This document shows positions 1 through 8,734 of a stretch of 64,000 nucleotides of DNA, piece by piece. Source of the DNA: Methylobacter sp. KS41 (GTDB taxonomy: Bacteria; Pseudomonadota; Gammaproteobacteria; Methylococcales; Methylomonadaceae); assembly GCA_002862125.1 (NCBI GenBank), contig PHSP01000001.1, positions 1,646,501 through 1,710,500 on the forward strand, given 5' to 3'. Position 1 is the first letter of the stretch. Each line of letters opens with the position of its first letter. Below the pieces are notes generated by a model, which saw nothing but the letters and a program-made list of their open reading frames with translations, did no database searches and had not been told where the DNA came from. A program made the position numbers and the translations under genes.

Positions 1-417
1 ATCCAGCAAATTGATGCCGTTGAATGTGGTGCTTTGGGCTACCCGGTTAATTTCCTGAGCCAGCGCCTGCACTTCATTATTAATGGAAGCCCGGTCCGAT
101 GCGGAGTTGGTGGCGTTTGACGCCTGCACCGACAAATCGCGCATGCGCTGCAGGTTGTTGCCAATTTCGGTTAATGCGCCGGTTGCGGTTTGCACCAGTG
201 AAATGGCATCGTTGGCGTTGCGGGAAGCCTGTTGCGTGCCTTGAATTTGCGCCGTAAAGCGTTGGCTGATGGCAAAACCGGCCGCATCATCCGCTGAACT
301 GTTAATGCGCAAGCCTGATGACAGCCGTTCCATTGCCGTGCCGAGCGCGGCTTGGTTAGTATTCAGGTTGCGTTGAACCATTGATGATAAAAGGTTGGTA
401 TTTACTGTAAATGTCAT
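1..417 (-). CDS. fliC: Flagellin, N-terminal part (cut by window edge)
   Basis: Flagellin is the subunit of the external flagellar filament. The 139 visible codons run from ATG at 417 down to base 1 and give the conserved D0/D1 N-terminal helices: an [14 protein letters not shown]-like start, then [17 protein letters not shown], then [13 protein letters not shown], the segment that in many flagellins is the TLR5-contact and packing helix. A strong ribosome site (AGGAGA) lies about 8 bases before the ATG and a consensus sigma-28 promoter lies further upstream. The 3' part of the gene is outside the window. It is separated from flgL by the minor pilin cassette and a diguanylate cyclase. The family call is safe; the number of flagellin copies in the genome is unknown. 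Confidence 0.97.
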   Translation of the reverse strand, partial: MTFTVNTNLLSSMVQRNLNTNQAALGTAMERLSSGLRINSSADDAAGFAISQRFTAQIQGTQQASRNANDAISLVQTATGALTEIGNNLQRMRDLSVQASNATNSASDRASINNEVQALAQEINRVAQSTTFNGINLLD

Positions 418-511
418 GGCAGTTCTCCTGTTTAGCCCGGATTAAGATTTTTCACCGGTCTGTATGAATCCGGGTTTCTTATCGTTGTGATAATTCCCCC
501 ACCTGTCATGG

Positions 512-538
512 TTATCGGCCGGCATTTTTCAAACTTTA
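512..538 (-). promoter_or_regulatory. Sigma-28 (FliA) promoter of flagellin
   Basis: On the minus strand the sequence reads TAAAGTTT, 11 bases, then GCCGATAA, which is an exact match to the enterobacterial FliA consensus. The -35 part is at 531-538 and the -10 part at 512-519. Transcription would start near 505 and leave a leader of roughly 90 bases before the flagellin ATG. This implies class III (late) expression of the filament gene. Confidence 0.93.
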
Positions 539-634
539 ATATTTTTTTACCGGCAGCGCTGATTCCGTCCGTGCCAAGCGCTCCGGCCGGGTTCAGGCGA
601 GTCTTGCCGGAGAATGAAGCAGCCGGAAGTACAC

Positions 635-1522
635 TTATATAGCCGGCACAACCAGATTTCTGCCGCTTTTTTTGGCTTTATACAGAGCGTCATCGGCGCG
701 CTTAATGAAACTATCATCCGTATCGTCGTCACGCAGCGAAGCCACGCCCATGCTTGCTGTTATCTTGATGGTCGCCATGTCGTAAGCCAGGGTGTGCGCT
801 TCAATGGTCATGCGAATTCGTTCCGCCAATAATTTGGCGCCGTCAAGACTGGTATCGCTTAATAAAACCACAAACTCTTCACCGCCGATACGGTATATAA
901 CATCGCTATCGCGCGTTTTTTCCTTGATCCATTTTGCGGCAGCCGTCAGCGTGATATCGCCGCACACATGCCCATGCTGATCGTTAATAGCTTTAAAATG
1001 GTCAATATCCAGAAAAATAACGGATAGGCTCTTGCCGTGGCGTTTGGCCAGACTTATTTCCCGTTTAACCGAATCATTGAAAGAAGCTCTGTTATTTGTT
1101 TGAGTGAGCGGGTCGATATAAGCCATTTTCAGGGCCTGATGATATGAAGTTGCATTTTTCAAGGGGTAAACCAGGCAACAAAGCAAGGTTTCCAGCAACT
1201 TGATTTCGGTATTGTCAAACCGGTGGCTGCGCATCAGTTTTAGCTCGCCCAGCTGTTGATCCTCGGCTTTAAGGGCGTAACTGCAGGAATGCCGGGTAAA
1301 GACTCCGCTTTTAATCTCCAGCCCAAACTCTTCATTGGTATAGATAAAAGCGCTGTGAGGAATCATGCTTTCGATTTTATTGCTAAAAATCTCGATCAGC
1401 TTTTTAAATTCCAGCGTCGTTTGCAAGGCGCTGCTGATGTCATAATGATTCAGGTTAACAACTTTTGTAGATTCAAACGTGTTGTTGCTGATAATTGCCA
1501 GGTTTGTTATTTTTTTTGTCAT
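635..1522 (-). CDS. Diguanylate cyclase (GGDEF) with GAF-like sensor
   Basis: This enzyme condenses two GTP into cyclic di-GMP, the messenger that shifts cells between swimming and surface life. The GGDEF domain covers about residues 130-295. It has the active-site signature GGEEF at 213-217, the DxLT-type start IDPLT near 137, and an RxxD inhibitory site (RDSD, 204-207) five residues before the signature, so product inhibition is expected. Residues about 20-125 look like a small GAF-type input domain with no transmembrane segment, suggesting a soluble enzyme. It sits between pilE and fliC with a sigma-54-like site upstream, so its natural targets may be pilus or flagellum function. The ligand of the N-terminal domain cannot be read from the sequence. 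Confidence 0.93.
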   Translation of the reverse strand: MTKKITNLAIISNNTFESTKVVNLNHYDISSALQTTLEFKKLIEIFSNKIESMIPHSAFIYTNEEFGLEIKSGVFTRHSCSYALKAEDQQLGELKLMRSHRFDNTEIKLLETLLCCLVYPLKNATSYHQALKMAYIDPLTQTNNRASFNDSVKREISLAKRHGKSLSVIFLDIDHFKAINDQHGHVCGDITLTAAAKWIKEKTRDSDVIYRIGGEEFVVLLSDTSLDGAKLLAERIRMTIEAHTLAYDMATIKITASMGVASLRDDDTDDSFIKRADDALYKAKKSGRNLVVPAI

Positions 1523-1831
1523 AGCGGCGTCTTCCGGTCTTAAAACTAATTATGTCAAGAACCTAGCCAATACTGTGCCAAAAATAAAATAGCCTTATAA
1601 TCAAGCGCTTATTTATATTTATTCGTTGCGGATACGCTAGCCCTGAAAAATCGGGCTTTTGGGGCGTCAAATAACCGTCATTCAAACGATCGAGAATGTA
1701 GTTGCGTGATCGCACAAGCAATTTTAAAGTCGAAAAGAGTCCTTTTTCACCTTTATATCAATGAAAACAGGCAAGCGGTTTATCAACGCCACTGTCAATC
1801 AGATGACTCGTTCCGCTATCCTGATCCAAAG
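1523..1831. other. Intergenic region between pilE and the diguanylate cyclase
   Basis: About 310 bases with no gene seen. It holds the sigma-54-like site at 1565-1580 and a hairpin at 1639-1657 (AGCCC, 9-base loop, GGGCT). The hairpin is followed by a T run only on the plus strand, so it does not work as a canonical terminator for pilE, which is read on the minus strand. Confidence 0.6.
1565..1580 (-). promoter_or_regulatory. Sigma-54-like promoter upstream of the diguanylate cyclase
   Basis: The minus strand reads TGGCACAGTATTGGCT, with the obligatory GG and GC dinucleotides ten bases apart and a perfect TGGCAC -24 element. The -12 half (TTGGC) deviates by one base from the usual TTGC. The predicted start is near 1555, about 30 bases before the ATG at 1522. 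The same class of promoter drives flgA and flgB in this window. Confidence 0.65.
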
Positions 1832-2254
1832 CTACCAGCAATTATTGCCGCCTGCAGCTTTCACGCCCAGATAATCAATTGTATACGAGCCGCAAGAATC
1901 CGCAGCCTGATTGCCCGTTGGCGACGCTGTCGCGACGTAGCCGGTGGTATTTTCAGCAGCAACGCTCAGGTCATAATAGTGTGAAGCGCTATCAGGCACA
2001 GGAATCGGACCTGCGTTGGCATAACCGAGATTGCTCATCGACGTGGTGTAAGCATTATTTAGCGAGTAATATTTGGCTTCGCGGCTGGCCAGATCCAGTA
2101 ATGCGGTTTTGGCCGAAGTCCGCTGCGATTTAAGTATCTGGTTGACATAGCTGGGATAGGCTATGGCCGCAAGGATGCCGATGATGGCAACAGCAATCAT
2201 CAGTTCGAGGAGAGTGTAGCCATATTTTTTTGCTTGATTTCCGCTTATTTTCAT
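1832..2254 (-). CDS. pilE: Type IV minor pilin PilE
   Basis: A prepilin of 140 residues. It has a short basic leader ending in G, the cleavage and N-methylation site G|YTLLELM with Glu at +5, and the hydrophobic helix (MIAVAIIGILAAIAYPSY) that packs in the pilus core. The C-terminal globular part ends with two Cys (near 121 and 139) that probably form the disulfide-bonded D-region. It lies 12 bases after pilY1, the classical last place in the fimT-pilVWXY1E operon. Minor pilins prime pilus assembly at the inner membrane and present PilY1 at the tip. PilE is favoured over a major pilin because of this position. Confidence 0.9.
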   Translation of the reverse strand: MKISGNQAKKYGYTLLELMIAVAIIGILAAIAYPSYVNQILKSQRTSAKTALLDLASREAKYYSLNNAYTTSMSNLGYANAGPIPVPDSASHYYDLSVAAENTTGYVATASPTGNQAADSCGSYTIDYLGVKAAGGNNCW

Positions 2255-2266
2255 TTTCCGATTCTC

Positions 2267-5200
2267 CTAACGCAATTCGATCCAGCTGATCCGGCGGCCA
2301 TTGTTATTAGTCGGCAAGGGGTTGTTGGCGGCGCTATTGAGCTGTTGAATCGCCACCGCGCCATTCGAGGTTTTATTCATTATGTAGGAATTGCTGTTGT
2401 AGGTAATCGGGATCGGCGTGCCCACCGCGCTGACAAACATGCCGTTGACGTTCTGGTTGTTGATCTGACTGAATTTGCCGGAGCTGTCGGCAAATGCCGA
2501 CCCCCCGGAGGTTGCGCCGCCATTCAGCGGATTAAGCGCCATGGTCCAGCCGCCTGGCGGCGTGGGCGGGTAGCATGTTAATCCCTGAGTCTGCGCCGAC
2601 GGAATTGTGGTGTTAACCAGGAACAAGCCATTAGTCGTAATAGGACTGTAAATCACTTGCTCACCCGAAGACGGCAGATCCAAGTAATAGCCGAACTGGT
2701 TGTTGCCGCTGTTGCAAGAAACCGAACTCTGCCAGCACACGGTAATTCCCGAAATGGTACGGTAGCCCGTGGCGCTGGCGGACGTGAAGGCGTTACCGCT
2801 GCCGTCGTAAACACCGGTTACGGTTTGTTGTTGCAACATGTTGCGGCTGATCGTTTGCGGAGCCGTCAGGCTAGCGTAACTTTTAGAACTCAGTCCGTTC
2901 CAGGCGCTCATGTCCCAGTCCCATACGCCATAGAGGCTTTGCACTCCATTGGCCGTGTTGTCCGGGAGCAGATCGCTGGCTTCTAGGTTTTTGCCTGTGC
3001 CGAAATCGATAAGAATCCGCGAAACTCCTTGCCACAAGGATGTTTGCACGAGTACCGAGGTAGTAATAGGCTGCGCTACGCCGTTGGCATTTACAGCGGT
3101 AAAAAGAGGCTGTGCCGAATTTCCTCCGAATTTGGATGCTGTCCAATTCGCCGGAGAATTGCTGATGACATCAAATCGCCAGATATTGCCGAATAGATCG
3201 CCTGCATAAAGATAGTCGGTTACTAAATCGCCATCCAGATCGGCGGCAGTTACATAGTTGATACCGTTCGGTATCTGATTGCCGGCTGGCAATTCGTAGA
3301 CCGTCCAGGCCCCGTTATTACTATCAATGGTGGCGATGAAAACGGCGGCAGCGCCGTTAACGCTGTTGTAGCCGTTACCGAAAATCACCGCCCAGTCACC
3401 GTTGTGCATACGCTGGATGATAGGCGTGCCATAGGTGTAACCGAGGTCATTGGCGCACGAAGCGTTGTTGCTGCATGTCAGATTGTTCAGGTTGAGTTCC
3501 TTGACGACCAGACTGGCAGCATTGCTCTGTGAAAAGTTAGCGGGGCTGGTGATGTCCAATGCGTAGATTGCTTGGCCTCCGCCGCCCAGCCCGCCCGCAA
3601 GCCAGGTATGCCAGGCGCTGTTGTAGTAAAGGTCCTCCGCGGCAGGCGTAGCATCAACGAAAAAATGATGCGTATAAGCGGGATCGGTAAAATTATAATT
3701 CGTCGCAAAGGCTGTTGCGCCATTCTGCGCGATGGCCGCCAGAATTGTCCCCGGAATATAGGCCAGCAACTCCACGCCGGTATTGCTTGCCGCATTATAA
3801 GAGCCGTCGCTTTTGATGTTACCTGAACTGAACCCGTGCAGCATGCCGTCGTTGCCAGCAATATAGGTGACATTCGTGCGCGTCGCCTGAGCAGTCTTAT
3901 ACGCGGCGTAGCTGTTCGCGACGGCATTTTCCGGCATGCTTGCCGCCGTATACAACAAGTCTGTCCACGGCGCGGTAACCGGGTAATTCGCTACCGGCTG
4001 GCCGACAAATACCGGCGTGGCGTTGACAATGTCGCCGAGAATTCCGGTGCGGGTACGGAACGGGCCTGGAGTGGCCGCTCCCTGTTCCCCGGTCCGGATG
4101 CCTCGCAGATAATCGACTACATCGCTGCCTGTTAAGGCCGGGGATGTGCCGGCAAGCACTGGATCGGCATTAAGCGCCGATTGCTGGGAAGCGCTCAGGC
4201 TGTTCCAGGCAAAAGGTATGCCTGATGCGCCGTTCCAGGTAAGAATCGAGCGGCCGCCTGGCGATTGCGCCGTTCCCGAGGTTGCGCCGGTCAATAAACA
4301 AGCACCCCCAGTCAGCACGCAGGAGGCGTCCCAATTAGGCGTTGAGCCGAGACTTAAATTGGTGCCGGAAGCAAGCAACGGATAGGCCAATAGCTCTCCC
4401 CACCAATTGGCGGGATGATATTGCGCGACATAAACCTGGGTGTCGGTGTTAACCTGCCCGCCCTTAATCGTGTTATCGGCGGCTGAGTTGGTGGTTTGCG
4501 GAAGCTGAGCCAGATTCAGGTTCGTTGGACTGCTGCCGATAGTCAAACTGGCCGATGACGAATTACTGGCGAGGTCGGCATCGTTAAACCCCGGCGGCCC
4601 GTTTATTGACACCGAATCGGAAATGGACGTTCCGGCTACGGTCCCTTTGATGGTAAAAGTCACATTCCCGACCGTGCCCAATGAAAACGGGACATTACCG
4701 GGTGCGCCAACGCCGCTGGGCGGACAGCTTGAACCTCCGCTCGGCGTGCAGGACCAGAGAGGATTGTTCAACCCGGTAAGCGTAGCGCTAAAATTGGCAT
4801 TGGCGGCTGTCGTAGAGCCCAGATTGGTCACCGTCACCAGGAAAGTCCCGAAAGCGCCGGAGGCCGACGCAACGTTTTGCGTAATGCCCAAATCCGGCAG
4901 GCCTTCGGTGAAATAGGCATCCTGTATCTCATGATAATTGGTTGAACCCCCGGTTGATGCGCCGAAGCCGAATTTAACCGTAGGCGGCAGTGGCGTCCAG
5001 GCGTCACCTTTTTTTGTTGGAAGGGTAAAAAAATTACCATTATTTTGATTATAAGGCGGCGTATTCCCGGTAGGATAGGGTGCGCTCAGCAGACTTGTAT
5101 AAGACCCGTTTTGAGCGGTTTCCCAGGATGCCTTGACCGTGTACGAAGATGTTACTCCCGGCGTCGTGGGCGAAATATTAACAATAACATTGCGGAAAAA

Positions 5201-5935
5201 CTGGCTGGCTGACGGGCGGTTGGATGTTGAAGTCCTGTACCAGGTAGATGTGGAGGCCGGAAGACTGATGTTATCCGCCAGCCAGTTGTATCCGCTGTAA
5301 CCGTTACCGGGCCCGCGAACGCCGATGGAACCGTAGGGCGTGTTTTTTCTTCCATTTTCGCCGTAATTGGGACAGCGGTCTATATCATTTTCAAAATTGC
5401 CCCAATCATCTATACCCAATCCTATGACTGCGTTACTTAAACCATACAAAGGCGAATATCCATTAACTGAGCCTCTTGAACCTCCTTGTTGACAATATCC
5501 AAGTCCGCCGCCAAAGACGCCCTGAACAAAATTGGCTTTGGCAGTCGAGCCGTCGAAAAGATATAGACTGATGCCATCGGCGCCGGTGCCGCCCCAGGAC
5601 GTGTAGCTGAATTGGGCCTGGATCCCGAGCGTAGTGACATTGATAGGCAGGTTGTAATAAGCGCTGCCGGACTGATTAGTGGTATTGTCGGTCAGGCGCA
5701 GCCAGCCTGAACCCGCCGGATCGATATTGGATGCCGCGGTTAATGGTATTGTGATTTTCGCCGTGCCGTTATTGTAAAGCTGCATCACCCAGCCAGGCGC
5801 GCCGGTATCGCGAAAACATTGGCTCACCGGCTGAAATCCGCCTGCCCATACCGGAACGGGCGGCCAGAAAATCCCGAAGGCAAATGCTAGCAGGTGCAAA
5901 ATGCGGCGCATTTTGACGTCAATGCCTGGATTCAT
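2267..5935 (-). CDS. pilY1: PilY1-type pilus tip adhesin with N-terminal lectin-like domain
   Basis: A large secreted protein (1222 residues) of the type IV pilus tip. A signal peptide covers about residues 1-31. Residues about 45-345 resemble a bacterial L-type (legume-like) lectin fold: TGADGISLYLFD near 117-128, GIDDWGNFEND at 174-184 where L-type lectins hold Ca and Mn, and FGFGASTGG near 322. Residues about 348-466 are a DUF11-like beta-sandwich (LVTVTNLGSTTA). From about 490 to the end lies the PilY1 beta-propeller, with DATPAAEDLYY, GGLGGGGQAIYALDI and the EF-hand-like calcium site DLDGDLVTD (899-907) known in PilY1 to control twitching. No von Willebrand A domain is seen, unlike Pseudomonas PilY1. 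The sugar bound, if any, is not known. Confidence 0.92.
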   Translation of the reverse strand: MNPGIDVKMRRILHLLAFAFGIFWPPVPVWAGGFQPVSQCFRDTGAPGWVMQLYNNGTAKITIPLTAASNIDPAGSGWLRLTDNTTNQSGSAYYNLPINVTTLGIQAQFSYTSWGGTGADGISLYLFDGSTAKANFVQGVFGGGLGYCQQGGSRGSVNGYSPLYGLSNAVIGLGIDDWGNFENDIDRCPNYGENGRKNTPYGSIGVRGPGNGYSGYNWLADNISLPASTSTWYRTSTSNRPSASQFFRNVIVNISPTTPGVTSSYTVKASWETAQNGSYTSLLSAPYPTGNTPPYNQNNGNFFTLPTKKGDAWTPLPPTVKFGFGASTGGSTNYHEIQDAYFTEGLPDLGITQNVASASGAFGTFLVTVTNLGSTTAANANFSATLTGLNNPLWSCTPSGGSSCPPSGVGAPGNVPFSLGTVGNVTFTIKGTVAGTSISDSVSINGPPGFNDADLASNSSSASLTIGSSPTNLNLAQLPQTTNSAADNTIKGGQVNTDTQVYVAQYHPANWWGELLAYPLLASGTNLSLGSTPNWDASCVLTGGACLLTGATSGTAQSPGGRSILTWNGASGIPFAWNSLSASQQSALNADPVLAGTSPALTGSDVVDYLRGIRTGEQGAATPGPFRTRTGILGDIVNATPVFVGQPVANYPVTAPWTDLLYTAASMPENAVANSYAAYKTAQATRTNVTYIAGNDGMLHGFSSGNIKSDGSYNAASNTGVELLAYIPGTILAAIAQNGATAFATNYNFTDPAYTHHFFVDATPAAEDLYYNSAWHTWLAGGLGGGGQAIYALDITSPANFSQSNAASLVVKELNLNNLTCSNNASCANDLGYTYGTPIIQRMHNGDWAVIFGNGYNSVNGAAAVFIATIDSNNGAWTVYELPAGNQIPNGINYVTAADLDGDLVTDYLYAGDLFGNIWRFDVISNSPANWTASKFGGNSAQPLFTAVNANGVAQPITTSVLVQTSLWQGVSRILIDFGTGKNLEASDLLPDNTANGVQSLYGVWDWDMSAWNGLSSKSYASLTAPQTISRNMLQQQTVTGVYDGSGNAFTSASATGYRTISGITVCWQSSVSCNSGNNQFGYYLDLPSSGEQVIYSPITTNGLFLVNTTIPSAQTQGLTCYPPTPPGGWTMALNPLNGGATSGGSAFADSSGKFSQINNQNVNGMFVSAVGTPIPITYNSNSYIMNKTSNGAVAIQQLNSAANNPLPTNNNGRRISWIELR

Positions 5936-5993
5936 GATAGACCTCGATTAATTATCGGCATAACATCTGCCGCCTTTCACCCTGGACCGGGCC

Positions 5994-6545
5994 TTAAAAA
6001 AATCCATAGATGCTTTGAAGAACCGCGACGGATCTGCTGTCGCCTCCAAAACCGAGCGCGGTAATCTGGTACATGGGCACGCACGGAGTAGTTACCGGCG
6101 CACAATTTGATCCCAGCCCAAGACCGAGATATTGAATATAAAACATCGGATTATTGCTATAGGTGCCGGCCCCGCCGGTACTGGAAATTGTCATATTGGC
6201 CGGAGCGTAACTGACGCCCATTGACCACGGCAGCGTAGCCGGGCTTGTCAGAGCATTATTGCAAATCACCGGCGTAGTAGTGACGGCAGTACAGGTTATC
6301 CCTGTGTTGGTGAGGTTAACCGGTAAGTTCAACCAGGATTCGGCGAAATTCAAGGCGGTTTCAGCCGACTCGAAAGCGCGGATTTTTTCCCGCTGATTTC
6401 CTGACATCATTTCTTGCAATTCGAAAGTCTTGCCCATGGCCAGCGACATTATTGTCAGTAAAAGCAGCATCAGCAAGCTTGCAATCAGTACAAAGCCGCA
6501 TTGAATATGATGCACGCGGCTTAAATTCGCTGTGTTATTGTTCAT
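5994..6545 (-). CDS. pilX: Type IV pilus assembly protein PilX
   Basis: A minor pilin-like protein of 183 residues. The ATG at 6545 overlaps the pilW stop by four bases (ATGA). A longer frame open to 6653 runs through pilW and is not used. The N-terminus HIQCGFVLIASLLMLLLL is the PilX-type prepilin helix, which lacks the usual Glu5 context. The segment ENxE-like AFESAETALNFAESW is the typical PilX family block around residues 60-75. Four Cys lie in the C-terminal half. Together with PilV, PilW and PilE it forms the pilus priming complex carrying PilY1. Confidence 0.9.
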   Translation of the reverse strand: MNNNTANLSRVHHIQCGFVLIASLLMLLLLTIMSLAMGKTFELQEMMSGNQREKIRAFESAETALNFAESWLNLPVNLTNTGITCTAVTTTPVICNNALTSPATLPWSMGVSYAPANMTISSTGGAGTYSNNPMFYIQYLGLGLGSNCAPVTTPCVPMYQITALGFGGDSRSVAVLQSIYGFF

Positions 6546-7261
6546 AGCTGATTCATTACACCGATTACACGAATAAATGGCAGCGCAGGTCCCGACGGGT
6601 TTTGTGGATTTACGAAATTCAGCGTCACTTTGACGCTTTTGACATTGCTCCACGCCGTGACATTCGCAGCCGTCACATATTGCGTAGCCGAACCGGTTCC
6701 TGCCGGATCGACCCCATACAACAATGTCATGCTTTGCAATCCGTTTACCAGGGTCTGCGGCGACAAGCCATTGGGATCAGGGTTGATAGAACATTGCAGA
6801 TTGCCGTTGTTAACCGTGAAGGTGCTGACAGCGAGACTGGCGGAAGTAACACCCATGCAATTCATCGCGGCCTGAGACCTGATGACGATGCTGTCCGAAC
6901 CATAAAGAGAGCCGCCAAACAGGGCCTGTCCGGACGAGAAAGCAATAGCCATCGGAGAGGCTGTAGAGGCCGCCAAAGTTTGCGCCCCGAGCGGTGAAGT
7001 TGTCAATGGAACGGCAACAGGCGCATACCCGGCGGATTGCACGACATTGCCGATATTGTTCATCGCCATGATCTGGTTGTTTTGCAGTTGCGCCAGCCCT
7101 CTCTGTAAGATATAGGTTTGCAGCTCCGATGAAAATATAGTCTGCAACCCGAATAACAAAAACAAACCTATGGTCAGCGCAATCATCATTTCAAGCAGGC
7201 TGAAACCACTCTGGAAGGCGGATTTATAAAGTTTGTACCGCCCCATGATTTTTTTCTTCAT
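6542..7261 (-). CDS. pilW: Type IV pilus assembly protein PilW
   Basis: A minor pilin of 239 residues with the class III signal at G|FSLLEMMIALTIG and a following hydrophobic helix. The globular region has the PilW-type block LQNNQIMAMNNIGNVVQSAGY near residues 60-80. It is translationally coupled on both sides: its start overlaps the pilV stop by four bases and its stop overlaps the pilX start by four bases. It is expected in the periplasm-facing initiation complex with PilV, PilX and PilE. The family call rests on motif and operon position. Confidence 0.92.
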   Translation of the reverse strand: MKKKIMGRYKLYKSAFQSGFSLLEMMIALTIGLFLLFGLQTIFSSELQTYILQRGLAQLQNNQIMAMNNIGNVVQSAGYAPVAVPLTTSPLGAQTLAASTASPMAIAFSSGQALFGGSLYGSDSIVIRSQAAMNCMGVTSASLAVSTFTVNNGNLQCSINPDPNGLSPQTLVNGLQSMTLLYGVDPAGTGSATQYVTAANVTAWSNVKSVKVTLNFVNPQNPSGPALPFIRVIGVMNQL

Positions 7262-7821
7262 GGCTGTACCACCACGCTATAGATCTGGGTTACAGTGACG
7301 CCGCTGGCCAATGCCCCGGTCTCGGTTCCCGAGATTTTGTTCAGAGCCACATTGATTTCCGTCCAAGAGATTGTAATGACGCATGATATAGGATTGGTTC
7401 CGACGAGCGAACAGTTAACATTGCCTGCTCCCCCCGGTAGACTGTTTGCTATTTCCAGCCCCCAATTCTTGAGGTCGTAACCGGCCATCTGCAAGGGAGT
7501 GCAGGCAGCGCCGGAGCAGTCCGCGGCCTGTGCGTCGAGGGTGGAATCGCTAACAACACTGCCGGTTATGTTGAAGCCGTTGGCGGCGGTAACCGGCACC
7601 AGTGCGATGTTTTGCCAAAAGCCGGTATTGGCATGCATCGCCGCCGCCAGACTATCCGACTTGATAGTCGCCAGGCTGCGGTAACGTGCGTCGCTGGTGT
7701 TATTCAGAGACAGCGCCTGGAGGCTGGCGTTACCGAGCAGACCAACGGCGATTAGAACCACGCTCACCAGCACCTCGACCAGACTGAAACCGCGTTGCTG
7801 CCGCTGTGTGTTTACAGACAT
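7258..7821 (-). CDS. pilV: Type IV pilus modification/minor pilin PilV
   Basis: A protein of 187 residues starting MSVNTQRQQRG|FSLVEVLV, with a perfect prepilin peptidase site and Glu at +5. The start at 7821 is chosen over an upstream in-frame start at 7872 because a GGGAGG ribosome site precedes it and because the leader then has normal length. It overlaps the end of fimT by ten bases and pilW by four. The PilV family signature of a hydrophobic helix followed by QALSLNNTSDARYRSLA is present. It acts in pilus priming at the inner membrane. Confidence 0.92.
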   Translation of the reverse strand: MSVNTQRQQRGFSLVEVLVSVVLIAVGLLGNASLQALSLNNTSDARYRSLATIKSDSLAAAMHANTGFWQNIALVPVTAANGFNITGSVVSDSTLDAQAADCSGAACTPLQMAGYDLKNWGLEIANSLPGGAGNVNCSLVGTNPISCVITISWTEINVALNKISGTETGALASGVTVTQIYSVVVQP

Positions 7822-8594
7822 GACGAATTCCCTCCCGTTACTACGGCTATATTGCCCACCGCCGAGACGCAAACGGTCTTCGGACTGACCGTGCCGCTTT
7901 GGGGCGATACGGTGATTGAACCTTTAATAGTGGAAAAGCCAAAATAGTTAAAAGATACCGTAGTCAATGCATTCGTGCTGGCGCTGATCACTGCGTCGGT
8001 AGTCGTCAATGGTTGCTGAACACGCAACACTGTATTGGCGGGTATGCTGGCGACTGTAATCCACCCTCCCGACCAGGTAGTTGAGGCGCTGCATGTATAG
8101 GGACCCGAACCGCTGGTGTCGGAGGCGCAAACGCTGACCGGGGCGCCGTTCTTGATGGCTTCGCTGCGCGCATGAGCCAGATCGGCCGCCAAGGCATTGA
8201 CTTCAGACGATATATTATTGGACGTAATCACACTTTGGTAAGACGGAACGCCGATGGCCATGAGGATAGCCACGATGGTGATTACTATGAGCAATTCGAT
8301 GAGGCTTATGCCGCTAATGCTGCGCTTCCCGGTAATTTTCGTTGCTAGACGGGCATGTCCGGGTGATTCAGACAAGGCCGATGATTTGTCATAAGACGCT
8401 TTTATGACTATTAGAATCTTTTGGCTTGCCGGCCCCTGGAGGAGGCATAGGGACGCGTGTCCGGACTTGTCTATCGATACCACTCTAGTGAAACTTTTTC
8501 TCATAACCAATCTTTCAATCATGTCAAATAAGCTTCGTTTTGGGTGGTTTCCTGAGAAACAGCTTCGCCAAAACTTGCGCAAAAGCGAGAACAT
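7812..8594 (-). CDS. fimT: Minor pilin FimT/FimU (GspH-type), start uncertain
   Basis: The mature part begins at the prepilin site SG|ISLIELLIVITIVAIL and has the GspH/FimT layout: helix, then NNISSEVNALAADLAHARSEAIKNG-type block (residues about 130-155), then a beta-rich end with paired Cys. It is the first gene of the minor pilin operon. The longest frame gives an unusually long leader of about 95 residues before the cleavage site, whereas this family normally has under 20-30. A promoter-like element lies inside the frame at 8500-8527. The real start is therefore probably further in, perhaps a TTG near 8380, but no clear ribosome site decides it. Confidence 0.82.
   Translation of the reverse strand: MFSLLRKFWRSCFSGNHPKRSLFDMIERLVMRKSFTRVVSIDKSGHASLCLLQGPASQKILIVIKASYDKSSALSESPGHARLATKITGKRSISGISLIELLIVITIVAILMAIGVPSYQSVITSNNISSEVNALAADLAHARSEAIKNGAPVSVCASDTSGSGPYTCSASTTWSGGWITVASIPANTVLRVQQPLTTTDAVISASTNALTTVSFNYFGFSTIKGSITVSPQSGTVSPKTVCVSAVGNIAVVTGGNSSCL
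8500..8527 (-). promoter_or_regulatory. Candidate sigma-70 promoter of the minor pilin operon
   Basis: The minus strand has TTGACA (8522-8527), a 16-base spacer and TATGAG (8500-8505). The -35 is perfect and the -10 matches four of six. If used, transcription starts near 8493, inside the longest fimT frame, which favours a shorter fimT. Confidence 0.35.
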
Positions 8595-8687
8595 AGTGCT
8601 GGATCATATACCGGGGTGTAGGTTATTTTGTCATGGTATTTCAAAAGGATCCGCCGCGAAAATTCAAGAGCCTTGAGCGCGCCTACC

Positions 8688-8708
8688 GGCCACAGATCCT
8701 GTCAGGCC
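8688..8708 (-). other. Hairpin downstream of flgL
   Basis: On the minus strand GGCC, TG bulge, ACAG, GAT loop, CTGT, GGCC can fold just after the flgL stop. It has no following T run, so it is at best an RNA-end stabilising hairpin rather than a classical terminator. Confidence 0.3.
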
Positions 8709-8734
8709 TATGCTCCGTAATTTGTCTGCCGGCA

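Noticed and set aside
1550-1558. Sigma-70 promoter (TTGACA) for the diguanylate cyclase
   Set aside because: No acceptable -10 element at 16-18 bases; the sigma-54-like site fits better.
1639-1660. Rho-independent terminator after pilE
   Set aside because: The T run follows the hairpin on the plus strand, whereas pilE is read on the minus strand.
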